This document shows, in pieces, positions 35,715 through 44,729 of a stretch of DNA of 64,000 bases. Source of the stretch: Stappia sp. BW2. GTDB taxonomy: Bacteria; Pseudomonadota; Alphaproteobacteria; Rhizobiales; Stappiaceae. Both the position numbers and the translations under genes were made by a program. Below the pieces are notes generated by a model. That model did no database searches. It saw only the letters and a list, made by a program, of their open reading frames with translations, and was not told the origin of the DNA. Position 1 is the stretch's first letter; the number at the start of each line of letters is the position of its first letter. Where the stretch lies: NCBI RefSeq assembly GCF_008107695.1, contig NZ_VIRG01000053.1:124001-188000 (forward strand), read 5' to 3'.

Positions 35715-35742
35715 AAAACCCCGAAGCAAGCTCCGGGGTTTT
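35715..35742. terminator. Bidirectional terminator after tolC-like gene
   Basis: AAAACCCCGAAG and CTCCGGGGTTTT pair (one mismatch) around a CAAG loop, with A and T runs on either side. It sits 15 bp after the tolC-like stop and 22 bp from the convergent ATPase gene, so it can serve both. Confidence 0.88.
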
Positions 35743-35764
35743 ATTGTTTTCAGACGTCAGCGGC

Positions 35765-36796
35765 TCAGTGAGTTGCCGGGGTCACCATGGCACTGATGGT
35801 GTCCTGAACGTTCAGAACGCCAATCGGCTTGCCGTCATCATTGACCACCGTCGCTTCACCCTGACCGCTTTCGGCGAAGGACTTGGCCGCCTCTTCCAGC
35901 ATGATGCCGCTGGAAATGGTCAGCCCGCCGTCCAGTGTCCGCGACGTGTCCATGACCGTATCGACCAGGATCACCCGGCCACGGTTCACTTCCCTGACGA
36001 AGTCGGAAATATAGGCATCTGCGGGCCGGAGAACGATCTCCTGGCCTGTTCCCTGCTGGATCACTGCCCCGTCGCGCAGCACCGCGATCCTGTCGCCGAG
36101 ACGCAGGGCCTCGTCCAGGTCGTGGGTGATGAAGACGATGGTCTTCTGCAGCTCTTCCTGAAGATCGAGAAGCACGGTCTGCATGTCCATGCGGATCAGC
36201 GGATCGAGTGCCGAGAACGCCTCGTCCATCAGCAGGATGTCGGCATCGTTGGTCAGCGCGCGGGCAAGGCCCACACGCTGCTGCATGCCACCGGAAAGCT
36301 GGTTCGGATAATGATCCTCGAAGCCTTCCAGTCCCACCCGCGCGATCCAGCGGGCTGCACGCTCCTCGGCTTCCTTGGCCGGCACACCCTGGATCTCCAG
36401 GCCGTAGACGGCATTCTTCATGACGGTGCGATGCGGCAGGAGAGCGAACTTCTGGAACACCATCGCGGTCTTGTGCCGGCGGAATTCCCGAAGTTCCCTC
36501 TGCGACATTTTGCAGACGTCTTCACTGCCGTAGAGCACTTCACCCGCCGTTGGATCGATCAGCCGGTTGATGTGCCGGATCAGCGTGGACTTACCGGACC
36601 CCGACAGCCCCATAACCACCTGGATCTTGCCACCCGGCATGGAGATGTTGATGTCGTTCAGACCAAGCACATGGTTGAACTTCTCGTTCAGCTCGGTCTT
36701 GGACATACCGTCCTTGACCTTCTGCACCATCTCCTCTCCGCTCGGGCCGAAGATCTTGTAGAGGTTCTTGACCTCGATACCTGTTGCATCAGCCAT
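35765..36796 (-). CDS. proV: Quaternary-amine ABC transporter ATP-binding protein
   Basis: The 343-residue ProV/OpuAA-type ATPase has Walker A GLSGSGKST, the Q loop VFQKFALLPHRTV, signature QLSGGMQQRVGLARAL, Walker B ILLMDEAFSALDP and the switch His in FITHDLDEAL. A C-terminal CBS-like regulatory segment (about 280-343, ATVVNDDGKPIGVLNVQDTI) is shorter than in E. coli ProV. The N-terminal extension GIEVKNLYKIFGPSGEEMV is typical of the family. ATG 36796 follows GGAGGTGCTCC and overlaps the permease stop by 8 bp. It is the last gene of a binding protein-permease-ATPase operon. Confidence 0.9.
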   Translation of the reverse strand: MADATGIEVKNLYKIFGPSGEEMVQKVKDGMSKTELNEKFNHVLGLNDINISMPGGKIQVVMGLSGSGKSTLIRHINRLIDPTAGEVLYGSEDVCKMSQRELREFRRHKTAMVFQKFALLPHRTVMKNAVYGLEIQGVPAKEAEERAARWIARVGLEGFEDHYPNQLSGGMQQRVGLARALTNDADILLMDEAFSALDPLIRMDMQTVLLDLQEELQKTIVFITHDLDEALRLGDRIAVLRDGAVIQQGTGQEIVLRPADAYISDFVREVNRGRVILVDTVMDTSRTLDGGLTISSGIMLEEAAKSFAESGQGEATVVNDDGKPIGVLNVQDTISAMVTPATH

Positions 36797-37673
36797 GGAG
36801 CACCTCCGAATGCTTCTGAAGGCGTTTTCCATATGCCTGGGTCGCCCGGTCGAAAATGATTGCGATGGCCACAATCGCCAGACCGTTCTGAACTCCCATG
36901 AAGAAATACTGGTTTGCAATAGCGTTCAGCACAGGTTGCCCAAGCCCTTTCACGCCGATCAGAGCCGCGACAACAACCATGGCCAGCGCCATCATGATGG
37001 TCTGGTTGATCCCCGCCATGATGGTTGGCAGAGCCAGGGGCAACTGAACATTGACCAGTTTTTGCCATGGGCTGGAGCCAAACGCATCGGCGGCCTCCAG
37101 GACATCCTGATCGACAAGCCGGATTCCAAGGTTGGTCAACCGTATAGTCGGTGGGATCGCATAGACAACGATCGCGATCAGACCGGCAACTTTACCAATG
37201 CCGAATATCATCACGACCGGAATGAGATAGACGAAGCTCGGCATTGTCTGCATCAGGTCCAGAATGGGATTGATCCAGCGTTGGACCCGTTCCGAGCGCG
37301 ACATCAAGATGCCGAGCGGGATGCCCAAAAGAATAGCCAGCATGGTACAGACCGTAACCATGGCAATCGTTCTCATGGTGTCTTCCCACATGCCGAAGAC
37401 GCCGATGAGAATGAGCGAAAAGAGCGACCCGGCGACGATCTTGTAGCTGCGGCTCATCAGGAAAACGATTCCCAGAAGAACAGCCAGAACAATTGGCCAG
37501 GGTGACGATATCAGCAGGTCTTCCAGCCAGATGAGAAAATCTTTCAGGGGATCGAACGCGTGTTCGATCGCTTCGCCATAAGCGCCCAGGAAAGTATCAA
37601 CGGTGCCGTCGACCGTCACGCGAATGTCTCGCAACGAGCCCCTGCTCAACGAGGGAAATTCAATCCAATCCAT
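36789..37673 (-). CDS. proW: Quaternary-amine ABC transporter permease
   Basis: This 294-residue ProW-type permease has a short amphipathic N terminus, then about six membrane helices. The coupling loop near residue 200 reads VLEAADAFGSSPWQKLVNVQLPLALPTIMAGINQ. The central MQTMPSFVYLIPVVMIFGIG and TIRLTNLGIRLV segments are diagnostic for glycine-betaine/choline/TMAO permeases. It lies between the binding protein (83-bp gap with a hairpin) and the ATPase (8-bp overlap). Confidence 0.9.
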   Translation of the reverse strand: MDWIEFPSLSRGSLRDIRVTVDGTVDTFLGAYGEAIEHAFDPLKDFLIWLEDLLISSPWPIVLAVLLGIVFLMSRSYKIVAGSLFSLILIGVFGMWEDTMRTIAMVTVCTMLAILLGIPLGILMSRSERVQRWINPILDLMQTMPSFVYLIPVVMIFGIGKVAGLIAIVVYAIPPTIRLTNLGIRLVDQDVLEAADAFGSSPWQKLVNVQLPLALPTIMAGINQTIMMALAMVVVAALIGVKGLGQPVLNAIANQYFFMGVQNGLAIVAIAIIFDRATQAYGKRLQKHSEVLHG

Positions 37674-37711
37674 CTAACCAATCCTGATGGTATTCTTTTT
37701 GCCCCAAATGA

Positions 37712-37741
37712 GAAGGGCCGCACCTGCTGGAGCGGCCCTTC
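37712..37741. other. Intercistronic hairpin after the binding-protein gene
   Basis: GAAGGGCCGC and GCGGCCCTTC form a perfect 10-bp stem around a 10-nt loop, 15 bp downstream of the binding-protein stop (minus strand). No T run follows directly, so it more likely stabilises the binding-protein mRNA than ends transcription. Confidence 0.6.
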
Positions 37742-37756
37742 AACCTATTCACCGGC

Positions 37757-38749
37757 TCAGAGTGCCGATTTGACCTTTTCAGCCGTTTCCGGGCTAACCC
37801 ACTTGGTCCATACATCTTCGAAGTTTTCGAGGAAGTAGTAGGCGCCGTCTTCATTGGTCGCCTGGTTGTCGGTCATCCAGGCAAGAACCTTGCCCGCCGT
37901 CCGGTTGTCCCAGGTGCGGCCCTTGATGTAATCCATGGCCGGCCCAGCCTTCTTCGCGAAGTCGTCGGTAACAACAGTGAAGACTTCAGACTTCACCCAG
38001 GAGTTCGGCTTCGGATCCGGGCAGTCCTCGATCACGGTGCACTTGTCCCACTCTTCCTTGTCGTGCGGGACTTCGAAGTCGAGCAGGGTCATGTCGTACT
38101 TGCCGAGGATTGCGGTCGGCGCCCAGTAATAACCGAGCCAGCCTTGCTTGCGTTCATTGGCCTTGGCGAGTGATCCATCGAGACCGGCAGCGGAACCCGG
38201 ATCGACCAGTTCGAAACCACCTTTGTCGAAGCCATATGCGCGGAACAGGTTTCCAGTGGTAATGCGGCAGTTCCAGCCGGTCGGGCAGGTGAAGAAGGCA
38301 CCCTTGCTGTCGTCTTCTGCGCCAGGGAACAGTTCGGGATGCGCAAGGGCGTCCTTCACTGTGTAGATGTCATGCTCTTCGGCGATATAGGTCGGAACCC
38401 AGAAGCCTTCGACGCCGCCTTCGTTCAGGATCTCGCCACCGATGATCAGAGATCCTTCCGCAACGGCCTTGTCAAGCGGTTCACGTACGGCGTTGATCCA
38501 GAGTTCCGGCGCCATATCCGGCTTTCCTTTGGAACTCATGGACGTGAAGGTCGGCATGGTGTCACCGGTGACCAGTTCGACGTCGCAGCCATAGCCATTT
38601 TCAAGAATGATCTTGTCGATCTGCGCGATAGCGCCGGCCGACGCCCAGTTCATTTCCGCAACGGTGACCGTGCCGCACTCTTCTGCCATGGCAGACGAGG
38701 CCATGCCGATAAGGGCGGTCGCGGCGACCGAGACAAACAACTTCTTCAT
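37757..38749 (-). CDS. Quaternary-amine/TMAO-type ABC transporter substrate-binding protein
   Basis: The 330-residue periplasmic OpuAC-type protein starts with a signal peptide (MKKLFVSVAATALIGMASSAMA, cleaved before EECGTV). Ligand-pocket features include several Trp residues (AEMNWASAG, PELWINAV, GFWVPTYI, GYYWAPTAI). The pattern GYGCDVELVTGDTMPT and CPTGWNCRI resembles, as I recall it, TmoX-like trimethylamine N-oxide binders more than ChoX or E. coli ProX. Glycine betaine or a related methylated amine is the alternative. ATG 38749 follows AGGAGCACCCTC. It heads the operon, and neighbouring MttB- and DMGDH-like genes fit methylated-amine use. Confidence 0.85.
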   Translation of the reverse strand: MKKLFVSVAATALIGMASSAMAEECGTVTVAEMNWASAGAIAQIDKIILENGYGCDVELVTGDTMPTFTSMSSKGKPDMAPELWINAVREPLDKAVAEGSLIIGGEILNEGGVEGFWVPTYIAEEHDIYTVKDALAHPELFPGAEDDSKGAFFTCPTGWNCRITTGNLFRAYGFDKGGFELVDPGSAAGLDGSLAKANERKQGWLGYYWAPTAILGKYDMTLLDFEVPHDKEEWDKCTVIEDCPDPKPNSWVKSEVFTVVTDDFAKKAGPAMDYIKGRTWDNRTAGKVLAWMTDNQATNEDGAYYFLENFEDVWTKWVSPETAEKVKSAL

Positions 38750-39236
38750 GAGGGTGCTCCTGTGCAGTCTGTTTGCTTGAGTTTGAATTGGACGCGGCGC
38801 GCGAAAGCTTCCGTGAAAGCAATCACCGTCCTGCGTACCCAATGGAAAAGAATAACGAGCTGAGAACAGAAGTTAGCCGAGAAGGCTTTTAGATTAACTA
38901 TTATTAGTTCTGCCTTCATTTGACGCATATACGATGTTCTTGCTCGAAACAGCCGTAACCATCCTCTCGGATTGAAAAGAAGGTCATACCCGGTATTTGC
39001 ACCGAGCTCAGGCTCAACGGCCAATACAATTGCATTAAGACGCCACTAGCACAACAGCATAGTCTCAATTCCTATGTCATTCATACGGCATATTTCGCAG
39101 CAAAGCCTGTAAGCGACATATTAGTGCTCGTATTCGTCAAATAACCTAATTTTCTTACTATCGAAGCGATTCTTTTTTCCCTTAAAAAGTGTTTAAACTC
39201 AGTAATGTCAACTATTGAGTGCTATATATAGGCACG
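38750..39236. other. Intergenic region upstream of the amine transporter
   Basis: This 487-bp AT-rich region lies between the transporter operon start and the end of the LysR gene, both on the minus strand. It should contain the transporter promoter. A near-palindrome, GTGCTATATATAGGCAC (39219-39235), sits directly after the LysR stop. I see no coding sequence. Confidence 0.5.
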
Positions 39237-40097
39237 TCACGTCACGACCTGTTGGCGCAGCACCTCGTGCACGAGGTCAGCAAGCACCGGCGCGGCACAG
39301 GCGTGTTTCCGCAAGAAGACCATTTTGCGGCCTGTGCCGCCCGGAAGGTCTTTCAAGGTCATCGCGGGGCCGTGCATCCGCAAACCCTGCCAGACGGGTA
39401 AAATCGCTTGCCCTGCTCCTTGTGAGACCATCTGAGCAATCGTTTCAGGGGCATCGAGTTCGCACAGGATGTGCTCTTCACCAACCAGCCCGCCAAAGTT
39501 GGACCAAAGTTTCCGGCCGCCCCACGACTGTCTGTCGTAGACGATCCAGGGCAGGTCCTCGGCGGGTGCAGAGGTGTCGCGGCCTGGCGGCAAGGCGTGA
39601 ACGGCTGTTTGAACCTCCAACGTTCGGCTGATGATGTCCTTGGGCAAATCAAAGGGAGCGGCAACCGCAATGACCGCGTCCAGTCCCCCGCTGCGCAGCC
39701 CCTCGTAAAGGTCTGCCGACGTCCCGGGCCGGACCGTCAGCACCGCCTGTGGCGCCTTCACCCGGAATTGTTGAATGACAACAGGCACCGTGTCTGAAAG
39801 TGCCGTGGACACCGCCCCCAGCCGAAAGGGGCCGCTTAGGCCGGTGGCATCTATGTCACTGGTCAGCTTTTGCGCGTCCCGCACCAGACGGCGCGCCGCC
39901 GGCAAAAGCCGGAAGCACGTTTCGGTCGGCAAGGCCGCATGCGCTGTTCGGTTGAGCAGCGCCGCTCCGAATTCGGCTTCCAGGACACGGATGCGCTGGC
40001 TTACGGCAGCTGCCGTAAGTCCTTGCTGTCGGGCCGCTGCCGCAATGGAGCCGGTTTCGGCGACGGCCAGCAGGCTTTCAAGAAAACGGATATCCAA
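39237..40097 (-). CDS. LysR-family transcriptional regulator
   Basis: The 286-residue LysR-type regulator has an N-terminal winged helix-turn-helix (FLESLLAVAETGSIAAAARQQGLTAAAVSQRIRVLEAEFGAALLNR, about 5-50). A LysR substrate-binding domain follows (about 90-280). It begins at TTG 40097, preceded by GAAGGAAATTGT. It is divergent from the VOC-ghrA-isomerase genes with 90 bp between starts, and a 19-bp inverted repeat there is a probable binding site. It therefore likely controls those genes; the effector is unknown. Confidence 0.88.
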   Translation of the reverse strand: MDIRFLESLLAVAETGSIAAAARQQGLTAAAVSQRIRVLEAEFGAALLNRTAHAALPTETCFRLLPAARRLVRDAQKLTSDIDATGLSGPFRLGAVSTALSDTVPVVIQQFRVKAPQAVLTVRPGTSADLYEGLRSGGLDAVIAVAAPFDLPKDIISRTLEVQTAVHALPPGRDTSAPAEDLPWIVYDRQSWGGRKLWSNFGGLVGEEHILCELDAPETIAQMVSQGAGQAILPVWQGLRMHGPAMTLKDLPGGTGRKMVFLRKHACAAPVLADLVHEVLRQQVVT

Positions 40098-40123
40098 AAC
40101 AATTTCCTTCGCTCAGAAGCGGA

Positions 40124-40142
40124 AAAACATCTTAAATGTTTT
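40124..40142. promoter_or_regulatory. Putative LysR-type operator
   Basis: AAAACATCTTAAATGTTTT has perfect 7-bp inverted arms with a 5-bp spacer. It lies between the divergent LysR and VOC genes, 45 bp before the VOC ATG. A second pair of arms, TATCCAAAAC (40091-40100) and GTTTTGGATA (40138-40147), overlaps it and the LysR start codon. Confidence 0.55.
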
Positions 40143-40187
40143 GGATAGGATCTGCTACTCAACACAGGTTTTCAAAGGAGCCGATTG

Positions 40188-40601
40188 ATGCAACCCTGTT
40201 TCCACCTTGCCTACCACGTTACCGATCTGGACGAAGCCCGAGCTTTCTACGGCGGCCTGCTTGGCTGCAAGGAGGGTCGCAGCACGGACACCTGGGTCGA
40301 TTTCAATTTCTTCGGTCACCAGGTTTCGCTCCATCTCGGCAAACCTTTCGAGACGTCCAACACAGGCAAGGTTGGGGATCACATGGTGCCGATGCCGCAT
40401 CTGGGGGTGGTGCTGGACATGGAGACCTGGAAGGCGCTTGCGCAAAAACTGACAAACGCTAACCTCGCCTTCGTCATCGCCCCGACCGTCCGGTTCGAGG
40501 GCCAGCCCGGCGAGCAGAGCACCATGTTTTTCAAAGACCCTTCCGGCAACCCCATCGAGATAAAAGGCTTTGCAGATGAAGCCGGGGTTTTTGCCGCATG
40601 A
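40188..40601 (+). CDS. VOC-family (glyoxalase-like) protein
   Basis: The 137-residue protein is one vicinal-oxygen-chelate module pair: HLAYHVTDLDEARAFYGGLLGC at the start (His metal ligand), VSLHLGKPF in the middle, and STMFFKDPSGNPIEIKGF near the end (Glu ligand). It may be a lyase, isomerase or dioxygenase on a small keto-type substrate. ATG 40188 is used because AAAGGAG lies at good spacing. It overlaps the GhrA-like gene by 4 bp, so the two act together, and it is probably regulated by the divergent LysR protein. Confidence 0.85.
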   Translation: MQPCFHLAYHVTDLDEARAFYGGLLGCKEGRSTDTWVDFNFFGHQVSLHLGKPFETSNTGKVGDHMVPMPHLGVVLDMETWKALAQKLTNANLAFVIAPTVRFEGQPGEQSTMFFKDPSGNPIEIKGFADEAGVFAA

Positions 40602-41545
40602 GGCCGGTTGTTCCTTTCGTGTCTTCCGCCAGTCCCGATGAGCGCCAGGCCTGGCGCGAGGCCCTGCCGCAGGCACTTGACGGCATCGCCGACGTCAAGC
40701 CGTTCGAGGACCTGACGGACGACGAACGCACCGCTGCGCGGGTTGCCATTGTCGCCAATCCCGATCCCGCCAATGTGGCAGCTCTTCCCAATCTGATCTG
40801 GGTGCAAAGCCTGTGGGCCGGCGTGGAGCGCCTGATGGGCGAACTTCCTGCGGACGGTCCGAAGATCGTCCGCCTGACCGATCCGCAAATGGCGGAAACC
40901 ATGTCGGAAGCAGTTCTCGCCTGGACGCTTTACCTGCACAGGGGCATGCCTCGTTATGTCGCCCAGCAGCGGCAGAAGATCTGGCAGGATCATGAACTCA
41001 AGCGTCCCCAGGAGCGCACAGTCGGCATCCTGGGTCTTGGCAAGCTCGGCGCAGCGGCCGCCTTGCGGATGAAAGCCAACAGTTTCAACGTGCTCGGCTG
41101 GAGCCGAACCGAAAAGTCGATTGACGGTATTGCATGCCGGCATGGCCGAGACGGGCTTCTGGAAGTTCTCGGCAAATCGGATTTTATCGTACTGCTGATG
41201 CCGCTGACAGATGAGACCCGTGGCTTGCTCGGTCGGGGCGAACTAAGCGCCTGCAAAAAGGGCTCTTCCATCATCAACTTCGCCCGTGGCCCGATTATCG
41301 ACAAGGCCGCTCTCCTCGACGCACTGGATCAGGGCCCGCTCGGCCACGCCGTTCTCGACGTCTTCGATGTAGAGCCCTTGCCGCCCTCTAGTCGGCTTTG
41401 GGACCATGCGAAAGTCACCGTACTGCCGCATATTTCCGCGCCGACCATCATCAGCACCGCCTCCGGGATCGTTGCCGGCAATATCGGTCGGTATTTTGAA
41501 GACGGCACAATTCCCCCGGCAGTCGACCGGGACCGTGGATACTGA
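40598..41545 (+). CDS. 2-hydroxyacid dehydrogenase (GhrA-like glyoxylate/hydroxypyruvate reductase)
   Basis: This 315-residue D-2-hydroxyacid dehydrogenase has the nucleotide-binding GILGLGKLGAAAA (about 143-155), INFARGPIID with the substrate-binding Arg, DVFDVEPLPPSSRLW with the catalytic Glu and PHISAPT with the catalytic His. The GhrA subfamily reduces glyoxylate and hydroxypyruvate with NADPH. It is coupled to the VOC gene by a 4-bp overlap. A TIM-barrel isomerase follows 86 bp downstream, which suggests a small pathway on a hydroxy- or keto-acid. The physiological substrate is not certain. Confidence 0.88.
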   Translation: MRPVVPFVSSASPDERQAWREALPQALDGIADVKPFEDLTDDERTAARVAIVANPDPANVAALPNLIWVQSLWAGVERLMGELPADGPKIVRLTDPQMAETMSEAVLAWTLYLHRGMPRYVAQQRQKIWQDHELKRPQERTVGILGLGKLGAAAALRMKANSFNVLGWSRTEKSIDGIACRHGRDGLLEVLGKSDFIVLLMPLTDETRGLLGRGELSACKKGSSIINFARGPIIDKAALLDALDQGPLGHAVLDVFDVEPLPPSSRLWDHAKVTVLPHISAPTIISTASGIVAGNIGRYFEDGTIPPAVDRDRGY

Positions 41546-41631
41546 CATTTGATCCGGCCGCCGTCGCAATAGTGTCAAGGATCGGGCTCTATTCAGGCGG
41601 CAACCGTTTCGTCTTCTTCAAAAGGTGTTTG

Positions 41632-42450
41632 ATGACCGACCTCCCCATTCTCGGTGCCGCGCTGACAGTCGACACACTGGAAACACACCGCAAGCTAATG
41701 CTGGAAAAACCGCGGGATCTGGAGTTACAGGACTTCTGGCCAGCGGAAGTCCTCAACGGCGACTGGAAGCCGATTGTCGAAAAGGCCAGGAAGCTGCTGG
41801 ATGGCCATCAGGGCCGTGTGGGCATTCATGGCCCTTTCTTCGGCTTCACCGTGGACAGCATGGATGTGGATGTGCGCGAGATCGTGCGCAAACGCCTGTT
41901 GCAGGGGCTGGAAGTCTGTGAGGCCCTGGGCGGCACCCACATGGTGGTGCACAGCCCCTATACGACCTGGGACTACAACAACCTCGACAATTATGAAAAT
42001 GCCCGGCAGCGCAAGATAGAGCTCTGCCACCTGACCATGGCGGACGCCGTCAAGCGCGCCGAAGACATCGGTTGCGAACTCGTTATCGAGAATATCGAGG
42101 ACAAGGACCCCTATGCCCGGATAGTCCTGGCCGAGAGCTTCGGCTCGGATGCGGTGAAAATCTCGATCGACACTGGCCACGCGCATTATGCCCACGGCAC
42201 GACCGGCGCCCCGCCGGTCGATCATTACGTCAAGGCCGCCGGCAACCGTCTGCGCCACATTCACCTGCAGGACGCGGATGGCTACGCCGACCGCCACTGG
42301 ACGCTTGGGCAGGGCACCATCAACTGGCACTCAGTGTTCGATGCGCTGTCCAAACTCGACAGCGACCCGCGCCTGATCATCGAACTGCGCGACCACTCCG
42401 GCCTGCCGGCATCGATCGCCAACATGGCGGCACTGGGACTGGCACAGTAA
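41632..42450 (+). CDS. TIM-barrel sugar phosphate isomerase/epimerase
   Basis: The 272-residue protein belongs to the AP-endonuclease-2/xylose-isomerase-like barrel family. Metal ligands are visible on successive strands: GIHGPFFGF, HMVVHSPY, LVIENIEDKDP (Glu), ISIDTGHAHYAH (Asp and His), RHIHLQDADGYADRHWTLGQG and LIIELRD. The enzyme likely isomerises or epimerises a keto sugar or hydroxy acid. ATG 41632 follows AAAAGGTGTTTG; the longer frame upstream adds unconserved residues. It probably shares the LysR-controlled operon with the VOC and GhrA-like genes. Confidence 0.86.
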   Translation: MTDLPILGAALTVDTLETHRKLMLEKPRDLELQDFWPAEVLNGDWKPIVEKARKLLDGHQGRVGIHGPFFGFTVDSMDVDVREIVRKRLLQGLEVCEALGGTHMVVHSPYTTWDYNNLDNYENARQRKIELCHLTMADAVKRAEDIGCELVIENIEDKDPYARIVLAESFGSDAVKISIDTGHAHYAHGTTGAPPVDHYVKAAGNRLRHIHLQDADGYADRHWTLGQGTINWHSVFDALSKLDSDPRLIIELRDHSGLPASIANMAALGLAQ

Positions 42451-42509
42451 CAGAAGAATCGCCAAAAGTCCTGTATAGAGAACATGTTGGCAATGCGGGG
42501 CCTGATCGG

Positions 42510-42836
42510 ATGAACGTTCCCAAAACAGTCTATTGTCTGATCTGCTTCACAGTCGGCGGGACATTTCTCGCGCTTGCGGTGAACGACGTGCTCATTGGAG
42601 AAGTCGCCTCCAGCGCGTTCATTCTGATCATTGCGGTTTTGACTTTCCCGCTTGGTTTTCTCGGTATCGTGGCAGGACTGATGGCCATTATTTTTGGCCT
42701 GATAACACCCGTTGAGTTTATCGTCCCAATGACCCTGCTCTGCACCGCTCTCGGCTATTACCAGTGGTTTCACCTGCTGCCGCGGCTTTTTCGCAGAAGA
42801 GACAGAAAAGAAGTGCTGGAAGAGATCTTCAAATAG
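42510..42836 (+). CDS. Small integral membrane protein, unknown function
   Basis: This 108-residue protein has three hydrophobic segments (about 5-25, 35-60 and 65-85) and a basic C-terminal tail (RLFRRRDRKEVLEEIFK), so the tail is probably cytoplasmic. I do not recognise a family. It lies 59 bp after the isomerase on the same strand with a weak ribosome-binding site. The start at 42510 is chosen because the frame upstream merely shadows the isomerase. It may be the last gene of that operon or independent. Confidence 0.6.
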   Translation: MNVPKTVYCLICFTVGGTFLALAVNDVLIGEVASSAFILIIAVLTFPLGFLGIVAGLMAIIFGLITPVEFIVPMTLLCTALGYYQWFHLLPRLFRRRDRKEVLEEIFK

Positions 42837-42883
42837 ACGCGCGCTTAAACGCTGGGGCTATGTGAAAACTTCAACGCCGACGC

Positions 42884-42929
42884 CGTCATTCCGGAGAAAT
42901 ACGATGCAGGCCGCTTCTCCGGAATGACG
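42884..42929. repeat. Inverted repeat, family 2, short copy
   Basis: A 15-bp perfect stem (core GTCATTCCGGAGAA and TTCTCCGGAATGAC) closes a 16-nt loop between the convergent membrane-protein and gnd genes. The arms match those of the longer element at 45779-45942. It can act as a factor-independent-like transcription stop for both genes although no T tract follows. Confidence 0.7.
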
Positions 42930-42968
42930 CCCAGCCAAATAAGCTGAGCGTCCGTCACTTTCAGAAAC

Positions 42969-44393
42969 TCACCCCATCGCCCAGGGGCCATGGTATCCAC
43001 CACCAGCCTTGTCGGTGCGCTCGAAACCGTGGGCTCCGAAGAAATCGCGTTGACCCTGGAGCATATTGGCGGTGGACCGGCCGGTGCGCATGATGTCGAA
43101 ATAGGACAGCGCTGCCGAAAGCGCCGGCACCGGCAAGCCGTGCAACGCGGACTGGGCAACAACCTGGCGCAGCATTGCTTCGGTTTGCTTCAGCTTTTCC
43201 GAGAAGAACGGCGCCAGCATCAGGTTGCGTTCGGCATTGTCGGAAAGTGCAGACGCCATGTCGTTCAGCATGGAAGAGCGGATGATGCAGCCGTTGCGCC
43301 AGATCCTGGCGATTTCCGGCAGAGGCATTGCCCAGCCATATTGTTTGGCCGCTTCCAGGATTAGGCCGAAACCCTGCGCGTAACAGATGATCTTGCCGGC
43401 AACGAGCGCAGCTTCCAGAGCATCGATCGTCACCGCCTCCCGGTCCATGCCGCTCGGTGCCGCACCAAATTCGGCTTCGCCTTCCTTGCGTTCAGCATAC
43501 CGCGCGGACATGTTGCGCGCGGCAACAGCCGCCTCGATGGCGCTTGCCGGGGTGCCCAGCATCAGGGCCTCGATAGCCGTCCAGCGGCCGGTGCCCTTCT
43601 GGCCCGCCTTGTCCAGGATGATGTCGAGCATCGGTTTGCCGGTCTCCGGATCCGCCGTCTTGGCAACCTTTCCGGAAATCTCGATCAGGTAGGACTGCAG
43701 GATGCCGCCGTTCCACTTCTCGAAGACATCCCCGATCTCCGACGACGACATGCCGAACCCGTCGCGCATGACACCGTACACCTCGGCAATCATCTGCATG
43801 TCGGCATATTCGATGCCGTTGTGGACGGTCTTTACCAGATGGCCTGCACCCGCTTCGCCGAGATAAGCCGCGCAGGGCGTGTCCTCGTGCTTGGCGGAGA
43901 TTGCTTCCAGAATGTGTCCGACCTGGTCCCAGGCGTCTTTCGCGCCGCCGCCCATGATGGACGGACCAAAGCGCGCGCCTTCCTCACCGCCGGATACGCC
44001 GATGCCCATGAAGCGCGGGCCCTTCTTGGCAGCATCGGCCGCCCGGCGGTTGGTGTCGTGGTAATTGGCATTGCCCGCATCGATGATGAGATCACCGGCA
44101 TCGAGCAGCGGCCGCAGGGCTTCGATCTGCGCATCGACCGCGTCGCCGGCCGGCACCATCAGGATGACGGCACGCGGGGTCTTGATGGCAGCTACGAACT
44201 CTTCCAGCGTCTTGGTCGGCACCAGTTTCGGCGCGAGTTCCCCGGCCTTTGCAATGAACTGGTCGGTCTTTTCCGTAGTCCGGTTGAACACCGCGATCTG
44301 AAAGCCATGTTCGGCGATATTGAGCGCCAGGTTGCCGCCCATGGTACCGAGACCGATCAGGCCGATTTCCGCGGCCGCGCCGTTTGAGCTCAT
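42969..44393 (-). CDS. gnd: 6-phosphogluconate dehydrogenase, decarboxylating
   Basis: The 474-residue enzyme of the oxidative pentose phosphate pathway converts 6-phosphogluconate and NADP+ to ribulose 5-phosphate and CO2. Seen are IGLIGLGTMGGNLALN at the N terminus (GxGxxG with A/M), FMGIGVSGGEEGARFGPSIMGGG (the 6PGD signature), GHLVKTVHNGIEYADMQM with the catalytic Lys, and the C-terminal GRSTANMLQGQRDFFGAHGFERTD. The start at 44393 has GAAAGG at correct spacing; two upstream ATGs lack that. The length matches the long dimeric class. Confidence 0.95.
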   Translation of the reverse strand: MSSNGAAAEIGLIGLGTMGGNLALNIAEHGFQIAVFNRTTEKTDQFIAKAGELAPKLVPTKTLEEFVAAIKTPRAVILMVPAGDAVDAQIEALRPLLDAGDLIIDAGNANYHDTNRRAADAAKKGPRFMGIGVSGGEEGARFGPSIMGGGAKDAWDQVGHILEAISAKHEDTPCAAYLGEAGAGHLVKTVHNGIEYADMQMIAEVYGVMRDGFGMSSSEIGDVFEKWNGGILQSYLIEISGKVAKTADPETGKPMLDIILDKAGQKGTGRWTAIEALMLGTPASAIEAAVAARNMSARYAERKEGEAEFGAAPSGMDREAVTIDALEAALVAGKIICYAQGFGLILEAAKQYGWAMPLPEIARIWRNGCIIRSSMLNDMASALSDNAERNLMLAPFFSEKLKQTEAMLRQVVAQSALHGLPVPALSAALSYFDIMRTGRSTANMLQGQRDFFGAHGFERTDKAGGGYHGPWAMG

Positions 44394-44729
44394 GAACATG
44401 CCTTTCATAAATCGATTAATGTCTGGTGGGGCGGTGATAGCCGACAAGCTGCTGAACGGCAATGTCTGGAAGGGGCAAGATCGCGTAAAATTCTCACGCA
44501 TCCGGAAGCGGCAACCTTACCGTCCATGTGAGCTCTTGTTAGATGTTTTACCCACGGACCAGATGCACTCTGTCGTGACGCCAGCGGTGCCTTGATGGGG
44601 CAAAGAGCACAACTTAGCCAGCTAATTTACCAGCAAAAAGACTGGCTCACCGAATAAAACTGTCATGTAGAGCTGATAGGCGGTCTTCATCCGCAACCCT
44701 TTTGCTGTTGTGCGCAAAGGATCTGTCAC
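44394..44729. other. Divergent intergenic region gnd / binding-protein gene
   Basis: This 336-bp region holds the promoters of two divergent genes. I looked for a TPP-type riboswitch (CTGAGA core) and for long dyads and saw neither. No coding sequence is apparent. Confidence 0.45.

Noticed and set aside
44394..44729. TPP riboswitch before the ThiB/FbpA-class transporter
   Set aside because: No CTGAGA-type core or matching stems were seen; thiamine as substrate stays unsupported.
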